From positions 266,176,131-266,240,130 of the forward strand of contig CM041779.1 of the NCBI GenBank assembly GCA_023374045.1: 64,000 nt of DNA. The letters are read 5' to 3'. Every line of letters begins with the position of its first letter. Positions within the stretch are counted from its first letter, which is position 1. Source of the stretch: Limonium bicolor (taxonomy: Eukaryota > Streptophyta > Magnoliopsida > Caryophyllales > Plumbaginaceae). The notes beneath the pieces were generated by a model, which saw only the letters and a program-made list of their open reading frames with translations, searched no databases and was not told the DNA's origin. This document shows, in pieces, positions 42,138 through 55,245 of the stretch. The translations under genes were made by a program, and so were the position numbers.

Positions 42138-44345
42138 TGTTATAACCCAAAGTTCGTTATATTCTTTTATTTCGTTCCACGTTATCCTAAGTTAACTTAC
42201 TTTACTTAGGACAAGGAAGTCCTTCTTAAAGAAGTTGAGGACGAGGAGGTCATTTGTTTTTCCATCAGTTTAATCAGGTGAGGAGGATAATACCCTTAAT
42301 TTATTTATTTTCCTCACTAATTATCCTCTCTTCTAATCACGTTTCCACGACGTTCATTCTTTCCCCTCACTCTGTCAGTTTTGAAATACCGTCAATACGC
42401 TCCTCTCTTCTCTGTTCTCTCTCTTCCAAAGTACGTTCAATCAAGTGCCCAAGTTCTGCTGTTGTGTTCTTGCAATTCGAGTTCTGCTGCGGATTCTTCT
42501 CGCCGTTGCACTCCGGTTCAGGTTAAGGTAAGGGCGTCGGTTGTTCTTGTGTAAATTCTGCAATTGGGAAGCCTACTCTCTTCTGATTAAGGTTTCTACA
42601 GTCTGATTGTCAGGATCGTCAATCCTTCTGCGTGGCTGTGTTCGGACTCCCCTCTGCGATTCCTTGCTATTGATTCAGGTACGGATTGTGATTTCGTGGG
42701 CAATGGCAGTTTCTGATTTGGGAATTTGGTTCTGATTTCGGTCTGTTCTTCAGTTGTGTTGTCCGGGTGTATTGTCGTTCTGCATTCGGGAATTCTGCGT
42801 TGGTCTGGACTCTGCTATCCAGTTTGGATTTCGTCTGCTGTTAATTCGAGGTAGGTGGCTTATGGATTCGGCTTGTGTGTTCAGCCTTGGGGAGTTGCGT
42901 TCCGGTTCTGAGTTTAAATGTGTTTTTGCCTTGCAATTGTGGTTGCGAATTGTCTGTTTGATGGTGTTTTAATGCTTACAAACCCTGCTACAACCCCCCT
43001 TTCTGAAAACCTATGTTGTTTTGATAGTGTCTTGATGCTTCTGTTCTGTGTGAAAATCGCCTCTGTTCTCTGTATTTTTCGGCGTGTCCGAACTTCTGTC
43101 CGACCGTTGAAGTTCGGACATGCCCTTCTGCGCGTAAACTTTCTGAAGTTTTCGCTGGGTCCGAACTTCTGTCCGAGCTTTGAAGTTCGGACACAGCCTT
43201 CTGCTTTCTCTGATTTTGGCTTCGACTTGTGTCCGAACATTGATGTCCGGACACAAGTTCGGACTCTACACGTTCTGATTTCCGAAGAACGTCCGAACAC
43301 CCGTCCGAACGTGGATGTTCGGACACCTCTATCTCTTCTTCTGTTTTGAAGTTCGACCTGTGTCCGAACTTCGTAGTTCGGACACATGTTCGGACATCTG
43401 TCTGATTTCGACTTCTGAGTCTCGACTTGTGTCCGAACATTGATGTCCGGACACAAGTTCGGACATGCCTCTGTTTTGACAATATCTTGCTCGTTTGAGC
43501 TCCGTTTTGACTTCCATTTGCGGGGTTGGATTCCCCATCTGATTTCCAAGCCATCTATGTGCTTTATGGTGCCTTTGGTGCACATATGCTTATCTGTATT
43601 TAAGCTTATGTTTTGGGACCTAGTTATCTCTGTGTCTGAGCCATTGGATGGCTGGTTACGCTGTCTCGTAGCGCGCTATGTAGGATCCTTCTGTTCACGG
43701 GTGATGTTCCCCGTTCTGTTCACGGGTGTTTACACCTGTTCTGTTTACGAGTGAGGTTTCCTCGTTCTGTTCACGAGCTGGTTGCTCGTTCTGTCTGTAT
43801 GATGTGATCGCTAGTGTCCCACTCTGTTTTCTGCTTCTGTCTGCTTCTGCTCTGTTTAGTCCCTTAATGAATGGACTTCTGTTTCTGGTTTTCTGACATG
43901 TTTATGGATCCTTTGACCCTTTCTGATTTGTCAATATTCTGTAAATGTTTTGAGCATGCTGGTTGATGAAGTTGGTCATCTACTGGGCATAGTGGTGTGC
44001 TCATTCCCCTACTTCTAACGCTTTTGCAGATTGAATAGCGAGGATCGTCTCCCCTCAGCTTCTGGAGTTTAGTTGCTTCGTTATTTAGCTTCTTTTGAGA
44101 CCTTTGTATTGAATTTGAGCCTTTGGGCATATTTCGTTAGCTTCCGCTTTTGACATCTGTTTGGTGGGTTTGTAATGACTTTTGGGGATGTTCTAACATC
44201 TCTTTGCTTATACTTTATTTAAGTATTCCGTTTGGGCCTTATTTGTTATCTGTTTAAGTTTGCTTATTAGAGCCTTGCGTTATTAAGTAATAATACGCGG
44301 TGTGTAATACCCCTAACTCCTAGGCCAGTGTTTGGGGGTGTTACA
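42138..44345 (+). repeat. Tekay-like right LTR (2208 bp)
   Basis: Starts TGTTATAACCC and ends GTGTTACA, followed by the TSD gcata (44346-44350). Carries the same six hairpin modules as the left LTR. Confidence 0.93.
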
Positions 44346-44350
44346 GCATA

Positions 44351-47288
44351 CATTACAAAAAGTCCCATGCATTCTCGGTCAGTCCAAATTCGTCAAACAT
44401 GTGCAAATCCTATCCACCTCAAAAAATTGCATAATCATGTGTTTCATTGTCACCAACACTATACACCAACTTTCATCCCAAATATCTCGACCGCCCAAAC
44501 CCGATCTCAGAGGGATAGAAAAAAAACCAGGAAGTTCAAACCTCTCCCAATCAGAATCACCATGCGCGCCAGTGACCAAAAGGTAAGGAGTGTCATATCG
44601 TAGGGCCACCATGCGGGAGTTGTCACTCCCTAACATCCAAAATCCAGGAACCAATCACCAACCCAACCTCACTTGAGAATCACTACCCCGACAGCGACCC
44701 CAACAGCTAGACCATCCTCAAGGCCAACAGTAATTGGATGAGCTTCATGAACCATGAGCTGAATTCGACTCAAGCGAGACTAGGTGTAGCCTTACCACTC
44801 ATGCATTACATCCAAAAATAAAACAAACACAAAAAAAAACATTCAGTCAGCCATCTCTATTCATCATTTTCAGCATTTCATGCATCCTATACATAGTAAT
44901 TCCATATTACCACAATACATCGCATGGTAGACAATCGCATTTGCATACTCCCATATCGAAATGACATCTTCAGGAAAACCATGAGAGATTGATTGAACAG
45001 AATGCGTGAACCACTTAACTCTCGACCCATCAATGAACACAAGGGTCCAATCAAAATCAGCACCACAAACCAAGTGAGTAGTGTGCGGAGAGCGGTATTT
45101 TCTCTTGAATTTCAAGTGAACGTTTTGGACAATCTGCTGAGCGACGAGGGAAGGTAGAGAGAGCCAATCGAGGTAAAACCATGAGCGACATATACATTCC
45201 TTCATCACATGGAGAGGCATAATTCAAAGTGAGATCAATGTCGATAGCAAGATACGAATTGTGATTCATGCAAAGATTCGAGAATAGTAAGAAAACAATC
45301 ATTGACTAATGAGGATGACGAGGCACTTAGGATTAAAAATCTCCACAAAACCAAAGAGCTTTAACTACCCTCTACATAATCCCTTAGTGAGCCCTGCTGA
45401 GCCTTCCACGATAAACCTTTTTCTACGAACTCCACAGCATGCCAACTCACATACACATCCTTACTCACCCTTGCAATAGAGGATCTCGAAGGAGCCAGAG
45501 CCATGGTCTCTCCCCCACCATCTTTCACAAAAACAACAAATGAAATGTTCGGAGAAATCAGTGAGTCAATGCAACTCCAAAGCCAAACACCAAAAAAAGA
45601 ACACCGAAAATGTTCAAGAAGATCGATAAGTCAATGCAACTCCAAAGCTGAAGGCCGAAATACAAAGCAAAGAACGTTTGAGGAAACCGATGAGCCAAGT
45701 GCAATTTCAAAAAAACAAAAATAAGAGGAAAGTTCAAATCGTACGTCAGAAGAGGCAAGAAGGAGAAATCCAAACCCAAAGGACCAATGATGTCCCGTAG
45801 AAACCAATAAAAGGTTATCAAAACCTGTCTAATCATTCCACCCATGGCAAAGGTGAGATATATCCTCTATTGCACAAAAACTCCACAAATTCCAAATTAA
45901 TCCTCCAGGACCGTGTGACATACATCATACCCATCAACCCCGTTATTACCAAATAAAAGACCTCTGACTCGTTAGTCGATAAGCGTTAACTGAAAATACC
46001 AGATCTGAAACATGAATCATGTGTTTCGTACTTGTTATCAACATGTCCCGTCATACCAAAGGGACCATGAGCAAATGAGTGAGACCTTACACCACAAGGT
46101 CTTATGAGTGCAAGTGAATCCTCATTCTAAACACCAAGACATAAACAGCCTACCCCATTACAGGTGAGAAATTTGTAAGGATCGGAAAGTCCAGAACCTC
46201 AAAAGGAATTCTAAGGAAAATACTGCTCCGACTATCGAGAGTATCATAACACCATTTAGCACACACGGCCATACTCACGAGAGATTGACCCACATCCCTC
46301 CATGAGAGGAAAGCGATTCACGCATTTCAGTTCAACAATCACTCAAGATCAAACCGAAGATGTCTTATTTTCGTAAACCTCATATTAATAGAGATAGGAC
46401 CGTACCTTCTCTCCAAAAACTGCAAATGCATTTTGCATCCCTTCTAGCATTTAGTATTTGCATGCATCATAACCACTTCATTTTCAACATCCGACTGGTA
46501 AGAACTCCTCCTAGTCTCGTTGAAAGTCGACTTCAGTTGCAGTTGTTGAAGCGTAACTTTTGATGATAACCGGAGCCATCCCGGGCCATCATCGGGCTAT
46601 ATCTAGCCTCTTCGGAGCCATCCCGAGCTATCACCAAGCTACATTGAACCATTCAATAGTTATCCGGAGCCACACGAAGACCATCCCGGAGTTATCCACT
46701 GTCATACTCGAGCCTCATTGGCACCTCTCCCGAAGCCAAGCAAGAGCCATATAGGCCATACGGGAGCCATCATCCGACATTGAAACCATCGTCAGAACTA
46801 CACAGGGGTCATCCCAACAGTACGGGAACAATACGGGAGCCACCTCAAATCCATATTAGAGCCATTTCGTCACCAGGGTCTTGCCCACAGAGTTTCGAAC
46901 TACGTATGGTCTGATCTCAATACAAAATTGAGTACGTAGGCAGCCCCTCTAGGGTGCGACCACCTCACAGGCGAAAGTTCTCCTTTCTTCCTCGTTATCA
47001 CCAAGGAGCCATCTTGTAGCTTCGCTAGAGCCATCCCGAGCTATGCCGAAGCCACCAAGAGGAATCTAAGGCCGCAACTGACCATACCAAAGCCATTCAT
47101 CCATAATCAAAATGAAAACTGTCAACAACCGTCAACCATAGTAAATCACATCGACCCACCACTCGAATCGAAATACAAACTAAATCAAACCCACCAACCA
47201 ACCCAGGGCCGTTGCTCATAAGGGAGTCATGAATCATACTAGAGCCATCAGACCGCACCGGAGCCATTCGAACATACCAGGGCCATCT
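44351..47288 (+). mobile_element. Tat/Ogre-like LTR remainder (continuation of 35267-35320)
   Basis: After the duplicated gcata, cattacaaaaag continues the LTR begun at 35267. It contains the conserved motif gaactacgtatggtctgatc ... gtacgtaggcagcccc ... agggtgcgacc at 46890-46965 and a long degenerate ggagccatcccg-type repeat. It is cut at 47288 by LARD-2. Open frames on its minus strand (44870-45220, 45057-45302) have no recognisable motif. Confidence 0.5.
46565..47285 (+). repeat. degenerate repeat of (c)ggagccatcccg type
   Basis: Many imperfect 20-40 bp units built on gagccat(c), interrupted by the conserved motif at 46890-46965 and resuming afterwards (gagccatcttgtag, gagccatcccgagc, tagagccatcag). 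Confidence 0.6.
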
Positions 47289-47984
47289 TGAAATACCCCA
47301 AACTAATAAAACATGGATTAAACATCTAATTACATTAATTAAGGCCTAAAAATGCGTTAAAAGTCAATTGAGAACAACGATGGTCAACACAAAGCAAGAT
47401 AGTGCACCCTTTGACTGTTTAGGGTAAATGCATACCCAAATGAACTTATTAGGACCTAAAATTTTGTCCTAAGCATATTAACACATAAATAAACATACTA
47501 CAATCATTGGACAACACTCCAACACAAAGAACAAGCATTTACATGCTTCAAGGTCAAGTAGGGCAAAAATGTGCTCTAAGAAACCTTAAAGGTCATATGA
47601 CCTCTATTTGATATAAAACTGGGTTCCTAAGATCAATTATCATCTAAGGAACACAAGAAAACTGTTCGCAAAGAAAAATAAGCTCAGTAACACCTTGTGA
47701 CACAAAATGTGCGCTAAAACACCTCAAAGCACGTTTTTGTGTATGAGCTCTAAGATATTAACTTTTTGTCACATTAAAGACTAGATTACATTCTTTATAT
47801 CATTAATGTGACATGATATACTATATTATAAAGTCTAAATCAAAGTTTAAAAATAAAATCAAAATGGGTGATTTTGGGTGAATAGTACCAAAAATAACAT
47901 TTAATTACTTAACTTAAACCATGGTCAAATGTCATCCATTGACCAAGCCTACCATTGCCGCCCACCCTTGATGTCATTCTAACC

Positions 47985-48010
47985 CATTAGCAACATAAAT
48001 ATCTAGCCAA
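47985..48010 (+). promoter_or_regulatory. candidate core promoter of the LARD-2 LTR
   Basis: agcaacataaatatctagcc shares aacataaatatct with LARD-1 at about 7251. Repeated in the right LTR at about 57864. Start site inferred only. Confidence 0.35.
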
Positions 48011-49027
48011 TCTAATCAAATAATCAATTTCTATTTCATAAAGTAACATTAATTAACATAAAAAGCAAAACTAGCTTTCTTACCTCATTTGCCTTCTTCC
48101 CAGCCAACTTCAAGCATCTTCATCCTCTCTTTTGCTTCTCCAAAACCGTAGGAACACATCAAATTCAGAAAAGAACACCAATTGACATAGGTAAGCTTAT
48201 TAAGCCATTTTATGTTCATTCTCTTCACTTTTCTTTCCTCTTTCCATGGAGCTAAGCATCAACCATTTCCATCCATGGTTCTAGGTTGTTTTGGAGGTTA
48301 AAATAAGGGTAATTCTCGGCTGTAACAAGGGAAGAAGTAGGAGAATTCTAATCTTGTTCTTAAGGTATAAAAATGTGCTTTAAGCACTTATATCTTGTTT
48401 CCTTTCATTAACGGTTGTAAAACCTATTCTCTTAGGCTTATTATCTTCTTCTTAACATACTTATTCAGTTGGTATATCAAGAGCTTCAAGGAATAGCCAA
48501 ATCCATGCCAAAAACACCATTTTTGGCATTTTAATCAAGGTGAAAATTAGACATCTTCTTAGCTGATTTATTCCGGTTTTAAATCTTGATTTAGGAGACC
48601 TTTTGATGCTCTTGTTCTTCTGTAAAAACAGGGCAAAGAACACCTTTGCTTGCCTTGTTATTCTAAGGTAACTTTTACCTTGAAAATATACATTAAACAC
48701 TTCTTATGGTTAGCTCTTGTTTGGAGACTAATCATTCCTTAATTGTTGTTTGAAAATGATAAGTGTATAAATGAGCATGTTATTTAGGTGTATTTCATGT
48801 ATAATATTAGCACTTTTCTTGCTCATTTCTCCACTTCGGTTAGTTTTCCTCTAGTTTATGTTTTATTGTTTATCTCACAAATTATTGGTTTAACATGAGG
48901 AAAACCAAGCCGGGAGTGAAGTAGTCGAAGAGACGAACGCGTAGACACAAACGGCTCAGAAAACGGAGTCCAAACGAAGAATCTAGAGCCGGTCAAAGTT
49001 TGAAGGAAAATAGGCCAGGTCAATGGT

Positions 49028-49220
49028 TGCAACCGCCCAAGAAGTGGCGGTCCTCTCTGGTGCAACCGCCAGGCGGTCCTCTCTGGTGCTACCGCCAACT
49101 AACAGGCGGACACCACCACACCAACCGCGAGGCGGACACCACCACCACTACCGCCACTTATCAGGCGGTCCGCCAGGTGGACACCACCACCTCTACCGCC
49201 ACTTATCAAGCGGTCTTCCA
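49028..49220 (+). repeat. accgcc/ggcggt inverted-repeat cluster in the solo LTR
   Basis: At least five alternating accgcc and ggcggt(c/a) blocks, for example aaccgccaggcggtcc at about 49064-49079 and accgccacttatcaggcggt at about 49150-49169, with caccaccac spacers. It lies 210-410 bp upstream of the TATA box. Confidence 0.75.
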
Positions 49221-49433
49221 CAGGAGGACAAGAAATCGCGCCCAGTCCAGTTTTCTTCCTCGCGCGACTCTGCAACTCGCCTTATCTATCTACCCCGCCG
49301 TCGCCTACCTTATTTCGCTCACGCGTATCCAGCTCCTGTCCCCTGCATTAAATGAAGCAATCAATGCTTCAATCAGTGAAGAAATCAACAGAGGCAATCA
49401 ACTGCAAGTCTTCTACGTAGTCTTCCTTTCTTC

Positions 49434-49441
49434 TATAAATA
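49434..49441 (+). promoter_or_regulatory. TATA box of the solo LTR
   Basis: tataaata, well placed for a plant LTR promoter, so transcription would start near 49470. U3 is then about 0.7 kb. Confidence 0.65.
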
Positions 49442-51039
49442 CCCATTACCTACAACCTTGTACGAGTGCACGGAGAAAACCTGAAAATCACTCACACTCA
49501 CCTCATCTCATTCTCTTCCAGTAAATCGCTCCCGTATACCATTTCACTCCATTAATTCTCTAATTCACCCACTTCACTTATAATAACCTACGTACATGTT
49601 TCACTCTTCGACCTCTCCATTTCTCCATTCACTAATCACGTCTTCGTGCTGTTATTACGTCCAACCTCTGTCAGATTTATTACCAGTTAATATGTCTGGC
49701 TAAGGAGGATTTGCTCCGGGCAAGGTTTTTAATTATGGTTTGTTTAATTATGTAACCAATATTTCTACCGGTTTTAATAAATACAGTTTGTTACGCTTAA
49801 AGGATTTCTCTCACCATTTTAATAAATTACATGAATTTATTAAAATGCTTTCCTAAGTCTATTTTGATCAGACCAGGTGATAAATAGACAGGTTATTTAA
49901 GCCGTAAATCTGGAGAAAACTTATTATGATTTAATAAGTTAGTATTTACAGATGCAATTATAATTCCTTGAATTTAACGTCCGTTTACATAGTATTGCTC
50001 GAACCTTGATTAGACCGAGCATTTTCTGGTAAATGAGTTCTTAAGGGTCTATGACTTAGTCCTTAGGATAATAACAGGAATTTTGCCAAACTAATTGATT
50101 AAACCGGTAGAGATAGCATAATTAATCAGATTATATAAAACCTGAACCCGGAGTTCCATTTAATTCATCTGCACTCAGAAATTTAATCTGCTCTTTTAAT
50201 TCTCTAAAAACAAGTCAATTAACTTCCCCCTTTTTGTGACAAGCTTAGGAACTATTCTAGCTCGCTATAAGTCCCACGGTTTGACCCCGGCCGCTTCTGT
50301 CTTCTATACTACTACGACCGGGTTTTAATTTGCAGCCCGACGGATATTTTGAGTATTAATTTCTCTCTTTAATAACTACACCTCTTCTAATCACTCACGA
50401 TAAATCCACTCTGCAGAAAACATGTAAACTAAGCTATGGAAAAATTGTTCCTAAGCAGCCGTGGCCAAACAAGGCTTAAACTTGGCAAAAATAAGGTATA
50501 AATCACTTAAACCTTCACTTGGTATATTAATATGTGTTTATACATATGTGTATGTATATGCCGTGAGTGAATATGGTTATTAAGGTCTTATTTTGACCTT
50601 AGGTGATTAAGGAATGGTTTAGTAAATTTATATAAGTAATTAACTAACATAATTGTCAAATTTAAGACATTATGTGGAAAATTGGTAAATATGGAAAACA
50701 TATGGGAGAGGCCGAGAGTTAAAAGCATTTTTGAGCATTTATGTGTAATTTAATTTATAAGTTAATGTTTGTAATAAGGCTATGTACTTTAGGCCATTTT
50801 ATTTATGTATTTATAAGGTTTTAATTAAGTTTAGGTAATATATAGGTATTACCGCATATTATAGGGGTATAAACCATAATTAAATTAAATTTGGGGGCTA
50901 TATAATATTAAAGCCGAAAGTTTGAGGTTAAAAGCATTTAAAATAAAAATTATAAGATTTTATAAGTTAAGGGTGTAAAAAGGTATTATAAACACCCATG
51001 GGCTATTAGGAATTCTTAGGAATTTATTTGGTTGATTTT

Positions 51040-51900
51040 GGAATTTAAAATAAACTATATATGTATAATATATATAGTTATTATGTCATTATGACACTTT
51101 GGAATTGTAGATGGGGTGGAAATGTAAAATACCGAAATTATATGGTTAGTAAGAGTAATTATAACCCTGGGGTAAAATTTGGTGATTTTTAGAATTATAT
51201 AAGAGTATTTAATAAGATATATGTATAATATATAGTTTTAATGATATTATAAAACTATATGTTATAAGTTGGGCCAAATGGCAATTATAGAAACTTGGTG
51301 GGTTAGAAAAATAATATAGAACAGCTAGGGTCTGTTCACAATTCTTAATAATATATAACCATAGGTTATATTAATATTAAGGTTTAAAATGTTATAATAT
51401 ATGATATATATATATAACATAACATTATATATGTGGTCAAATTATAAATTTGGAAAGTTAAAGGGGTTGGAAATTAATTTACAAACAGACATGGTCTGTT
51501 CGGTAATTTTACAAAAATAAAACCATAGGTTATACCATTTTATAAGTTAAAAATGTTATATTATATGATATATATATAGCATGGTATAAATAAAGGGGTG
51601 ATTTTGTAAATAAAGAAAACTATGGGATATGGAAAGAATAAGGTTTTGATATGGTGCCCATGCGGCAATATAAATAGTTTTGTATAAAAACTATAGGTTA
51701 TAAGTTTAAAGGAAATAAAAATATCATATTATATGATATTAGTATATGGTATAACATTACATAATGTTATGTGGTCAAAATGAAATTAAAGAAAAGTTTA
51801 GTGCTGTACCGAATTAATAAGAGTTGGGAAATGAAATTTTAGACTATAGTCTATAATGTTATAAATGTTATAACAATTATATGGTGTTAATGGTTTTAAA
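51040..51900 (+). repeat. array of about 163-bp AT-rich units in the LARD-2 LTR
   Basis: A tatatgtataatatata-like motif recurs at about 51057, 51220, 51395, 51557 and 51721, followed in later units by ccataggttata and ggtcaaa(t/a). Some units carry a small hairpin such as aacagac-at-ggtctgtt (51484) or gaacag...ctgttc (51319). The same array is in the right LTR at about 59255-60060. Confidence 0.65.
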
Positions 51901-54164
51901 TGGAATTAATACAAGTAAGGATATTCACATTAAATAATGTGACAAACTATAAATAAATAAGATTTATAAACTAAGGTATATATTGAATAAACCTTGGGAG
52001 TTGTAATTATACAACATAAATTGTTACATAATACTAGGATAATAATCTTAATATAAGTTGTATAATATAATACAACTAATGGGAATAATCATCTAATATA
52101 AGATGATAAAATGTAACATATAATATAAGAGTTTTATAACTCATGAAACTTACCTATATGGTAAATATATACATATGCGAGAATAATGTATATAAGGATG
52201 GACATATGTTATGGTTAGAAACCATATAATATAATGGTGGAGATTATTACATGGAAATAGTTTATAAACTATATGTTATAAGTTTTTGAATGGAAATATA
52301 ATTTACTAAAGATAATGGATTATATAATACAATGTATTATAATGGATGGTGGAAAAATAATACAATATAATAAATAATGCATGCATACATGCAACTATAG
52401 GTTATATACCTGAATTAAATGATGGATAAGATTAAAGAAATATAACGAATTAAACTTAACAGTCGAAACATTTCGACATACGAGTTTTAGTAACAAAGCC
52501 GACCGGTTTAGAGAAACCCGTAAGAATTAACTGTAGAAATCCGGGGATGAACTGTCAGGGTTACTTGTTATTCGGAAATACCGGATGTAGTTAGTCATGG
52601 AGACTGACTTATAGTTTTATTACCGTTTAGATCATACTTCTGTCGAAGGCGCTTGACGTGCTAGTGGTCTACATTGCGCATCCTTGGTCTTAGGTGTATG
52701 GTATGTAAAGAGGTTTGATCCGAGTTGTCCTAAGGAATTCTTTGGGCTCGGATTTGGTTGATATAACTTGTGTGTTATGTGTGTGGATACGTGTATATGA
52801 TTATGTGATTACTGCATTAATTACTTATGCACGAGCGTCCTATGGGACTAACACTACGTCGACTATAGATCGACTTATATAAACATACATATGCGTTTAA
52901 TGTGATGACATGACGGTTACTTGATATAATAACCTTAGTATTAATATTAAGTATATGGTAACCTAAGTAAAACACTTAGGAACGAGTCACGACATTGTCG
53001 GTCTCTAGAGCATGGATCTCGAACATGAATATAACCTAGATTACTTCTAGGTATGCGTGAGACCCATTGGGCAGCTAATTAATAAATTATATTCTCCATA
53101 AGACTAAGAGCATATCTTAAACATTATGAGAGAGAGATGGTGTGAGTTGAGGTGAGGAATCCAGTGTAGTTTACGAACTACCTGGTTGCGCATTTGTGAT
53201 CACTGAGGGGTTCCCGATCGGGTTCCGCTCTAGGTTTATACCCAACGAGCCTTATTTGGATCGTGGGTCAGGTGGCTACGGCCTTTATATGGACGCCTTA
53301 CGAGGCAAAGTGAATGGTCAGGGGCCTCCGGACCTCTGGCGAAATGAGCACCTTTGTGTGTACGGGAGGACTACTGTCCATGGTGAGGTTATCAGGTTGT
53401 CCTAACATGATGCCCAACTGGTATTTAATTAGCATGGTTTGGATGGGGCCTTAAAGGCCAAATTAAATTAACACAGGATGGTGTTTGCTACAGCGTTTAT
53501 TCAGTATTATTATTCGATATGTTTGGTATACAATTGTTGTTTGTAATGTTTAATGAATGTTTGGATTGGATGGATGGTTAAGTATTTATAACTGTTTGGA
53601 TGGATGGTTATGTATTCTATGCATGTTTATTACAGTATTGATTATAACTGTAAAATGGTAAAGCATGAAACCAATCTAATAATAAGATGGTTAAAATGAC
53701 TAAGTGACCAATAGGGTCCAGGCCTGGCATACTCAACGTTTATCGCTGAGACTACACTCATTGTGCAGGTTGTTGATTATCGCCGAAGCCGAAGAGCGGG
53801 ATCAGGGTAGTTAGAGTTTATTTTAATTACCGCACATGGAGTCTATTTGTATAATGATGTCAGACTGGGAATTGTATTATGGTATGGTTATGTATATTCG
53901 GGATTGGGTAGACGCTCACTTGTTGACGTTTATGGTGTATGGACTTTGTATGATGTATAGGAGTTATCTCGTTATCACAACGGTTAGCAGTTTGTTTATA
54001 TTGGTTGTTGGATATAGTTTGGCTTCGTTACTCGCATGGGCGAGTAATGGCCGGTGACACCCGAGTGAGTATTGTTGTTATTATTTATTCTTCCGCTGTA
54101 AGACATTTTATTTATTGCTACGAGAGAGATTATTACGTGTTTAAGGAGAGGGGAGTTACAAAAG

Positions 54165-54178
54165 TGGTATCAGAATGG
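54165..54178 (+). promoter_or_regulatory. LARD-2 primer binding site (variant initiator-Met tRNA)
   Basis: tggtatcagaatgg four bases after the LTR end. Ten bases match the usual site; the gc at positions 11-12 is replaced by at. The partner arm downstream still reads ccgctctg, so the mutation is in the primer site itself and priming may be weakened. Confidence 0.75.
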
Positions 54179-54355
54179 AGTACCGCTCTGATGACGAGAC
54201 ACTAGGTTAAGACAGTGAGCTTAAGACTTTGGAAATTACGGGAAACATTTGTGAGGTACGAGACGACTCGTCTTAAAAGATATTGTTTTTAGTAACGCAA
54301 ATTGCTATTGCAAGCGCTATGACAAGTAAACCACTGAAATTTCCATCTACTTTGC

Positions 54356-54375
54356 GCACTTGCTATAGCAAGTGC
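54356..54375 (+). promoter_or_regulatory. perfect 20-bp palindrome in the LARD-2 internal domain
   Basis: gcacttgctatagcaagtgc is self-complementary, about 180 bp after the primer site. It differs from the LARD-1 palindrome only at one base pair (c-g to t-a), both sides changed. A degenerate related hairpin (gcaaattgctattgcaagcgc) precedes it at 54297-54317. Confidence 0.75.
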
Positions 54376-55026
54376 TGCAACTGCAACTACTACTAATTTT
54401 AATCTCTTATATTATACTAAAATTTTAATACCAAATTTTCAAATTAACTTTTCATACAAACCTTTAAGATTAGAAACCTATGGAACCTCGGGAAGTCCGT
54501 TAGTCCAACCACTACAACTGAAGAAATTATACAACCACTGTAATTGTAAACCACACCAGTTTAATTGTTCGAGAATTTTCAGACATGGCTTATTAGCCAA
54601 ACACCATCAGTGTATACCCGCATTTAATGCTAATCACTACTAGTGATGAATGTTTAGTCCTTATGGACAAGCATACCCTTTGTGGATGCACCACCGTCAG
54701 TGAGGATGGTTGGGAAGTGGAGAGCCAAGTTGCTCAAGCTATTATGCAATCTACAATATATCCAACTAAAGGGATGAGGGAACGAATATGAACTATGGAT
54801 GAGACGTGATCATGATAAACAGGGAGGAAAGGTATATGTGTGCACTCAATGAGATCGAGATAGGAGAACCAATTTTGCCTAATATAGCATGAATTTTTAC
54901 TTACACCGAGCTGAATAACGCCGGCTTATGGCACGAATTACCACCGATGCCACTAGGGCAATAGCACTTACAACAAGATAACTGACAACACGAACTAATA
55001 AACAACAAAAAGGATATCCATCAAAG

Positions 55027-55245
55027 GGAGATTGACAACAGAATACTTCACAATAATCGTGTGACAGACATTACCAGTTTACTAAACGAGACATGGGACG
55101 ACCGCACTCCGATAGAAGCATGTGGGCCTGACAGACTTATTTATGAGTTAGTTGGGTAAGTAGTAATGTATCAGTACGGTACCCCATGTATGTATACAAG
55201 TAGTGTTAGGAACACAAGAAGTAGTCAACTCCGTACCAAGGACAG
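55027..55245 (+). repeat. conserved internal block C, LARD-2 copy
   Basis: Matches 12655-12870 in LARD-1, including tgacaacagaatacttcac, actccgatagaagc, gtgggcctgacagac and taagtagtaatgtatcagta. Flanking sequence is much less similar, so this block is preferentially conserved. Confidence 0.65.

Larger units (their letters stand above)
35321..44345 (+). mobile_element. Tekay-like Ty3/gypsy chromovirus, structurally complete, coding region frameshifted
   Basis: A 9025-bp element: LTRs 35321-37524 and 42138-44345, TSD gcata, initiator-Met primer site, gag-protease-RT-RNase H-integrase order, C-terminal chromodomain-like tail and polypurine tract. The integrase-last order and chromodomain place it among chromoviruses, and the long LTRs, primer site and RT sequence favour the Tekay/Del clade. 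Four single-base-type frame changes break pol. The LTRs differ at roughly two dozen positions by eye (about 99% identity), so insertion is recent relative to the LARDs. Confidence 0.92.
48757..50415 (+). mobile_element. solo LTR (1659 bp) nested in the LARD-2 left LTR
   Basis: Begins TGATAAGTGTATAAATGAGC and ends CTCTGCA, flanked by gaaaa at 48752-48756 and 50416-50420. The right LTR of LARD-2 shows the empty site (tttgaaaacatg at about 58620). Its TGATAAGTG start matches that of the gag element (sense 25490), so an Athila/Tat-like origin is likely. It has no internal domain, so it is read as the product of LTR-LTR recombination. The plus-strand frame at 49000-49524 crosses its GC-rich repeats and has no known domain. 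Confidence 0.85.
47289..54160 (+). repeat. LARD-2 left LTR, with nested solo LTR
   Basis: 47289-48756 and 50421-54160 match the right LTR (56828-62146). The AT-rich central part (about 50570-52440) contains a ~163-bp repeat array. The segment 52440-54160 is of normal composition and resembles the corresponding stretch of the LARD-1 LTR in style but not in sequence. Confidence 0.82.

Noticed and set aside
44870..45302. Minus-strand ORFs of 116 and 81 codons that look somewhat protein-like
   Set aside because: No motif I recognise, overlapping frames, and they lie inside a Tat/Ogre-like LTR in the opposite direction; a protein search would be needed to revive them.
49000..49524. 174-codon plus-strand ORF in the solo LTR
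   Set aside because: It runs through GC-rich hairpin repeats and past the TATA box; low-complexity composition and no domain.
53196..53405. 69-codon ORF conserved between the LARD-2 LTRs (also 61363-61572)
   Set aside because: Conservation is expected because the two LTRs are copies; the changes seen include several amino-acid replacements and there is no domain.
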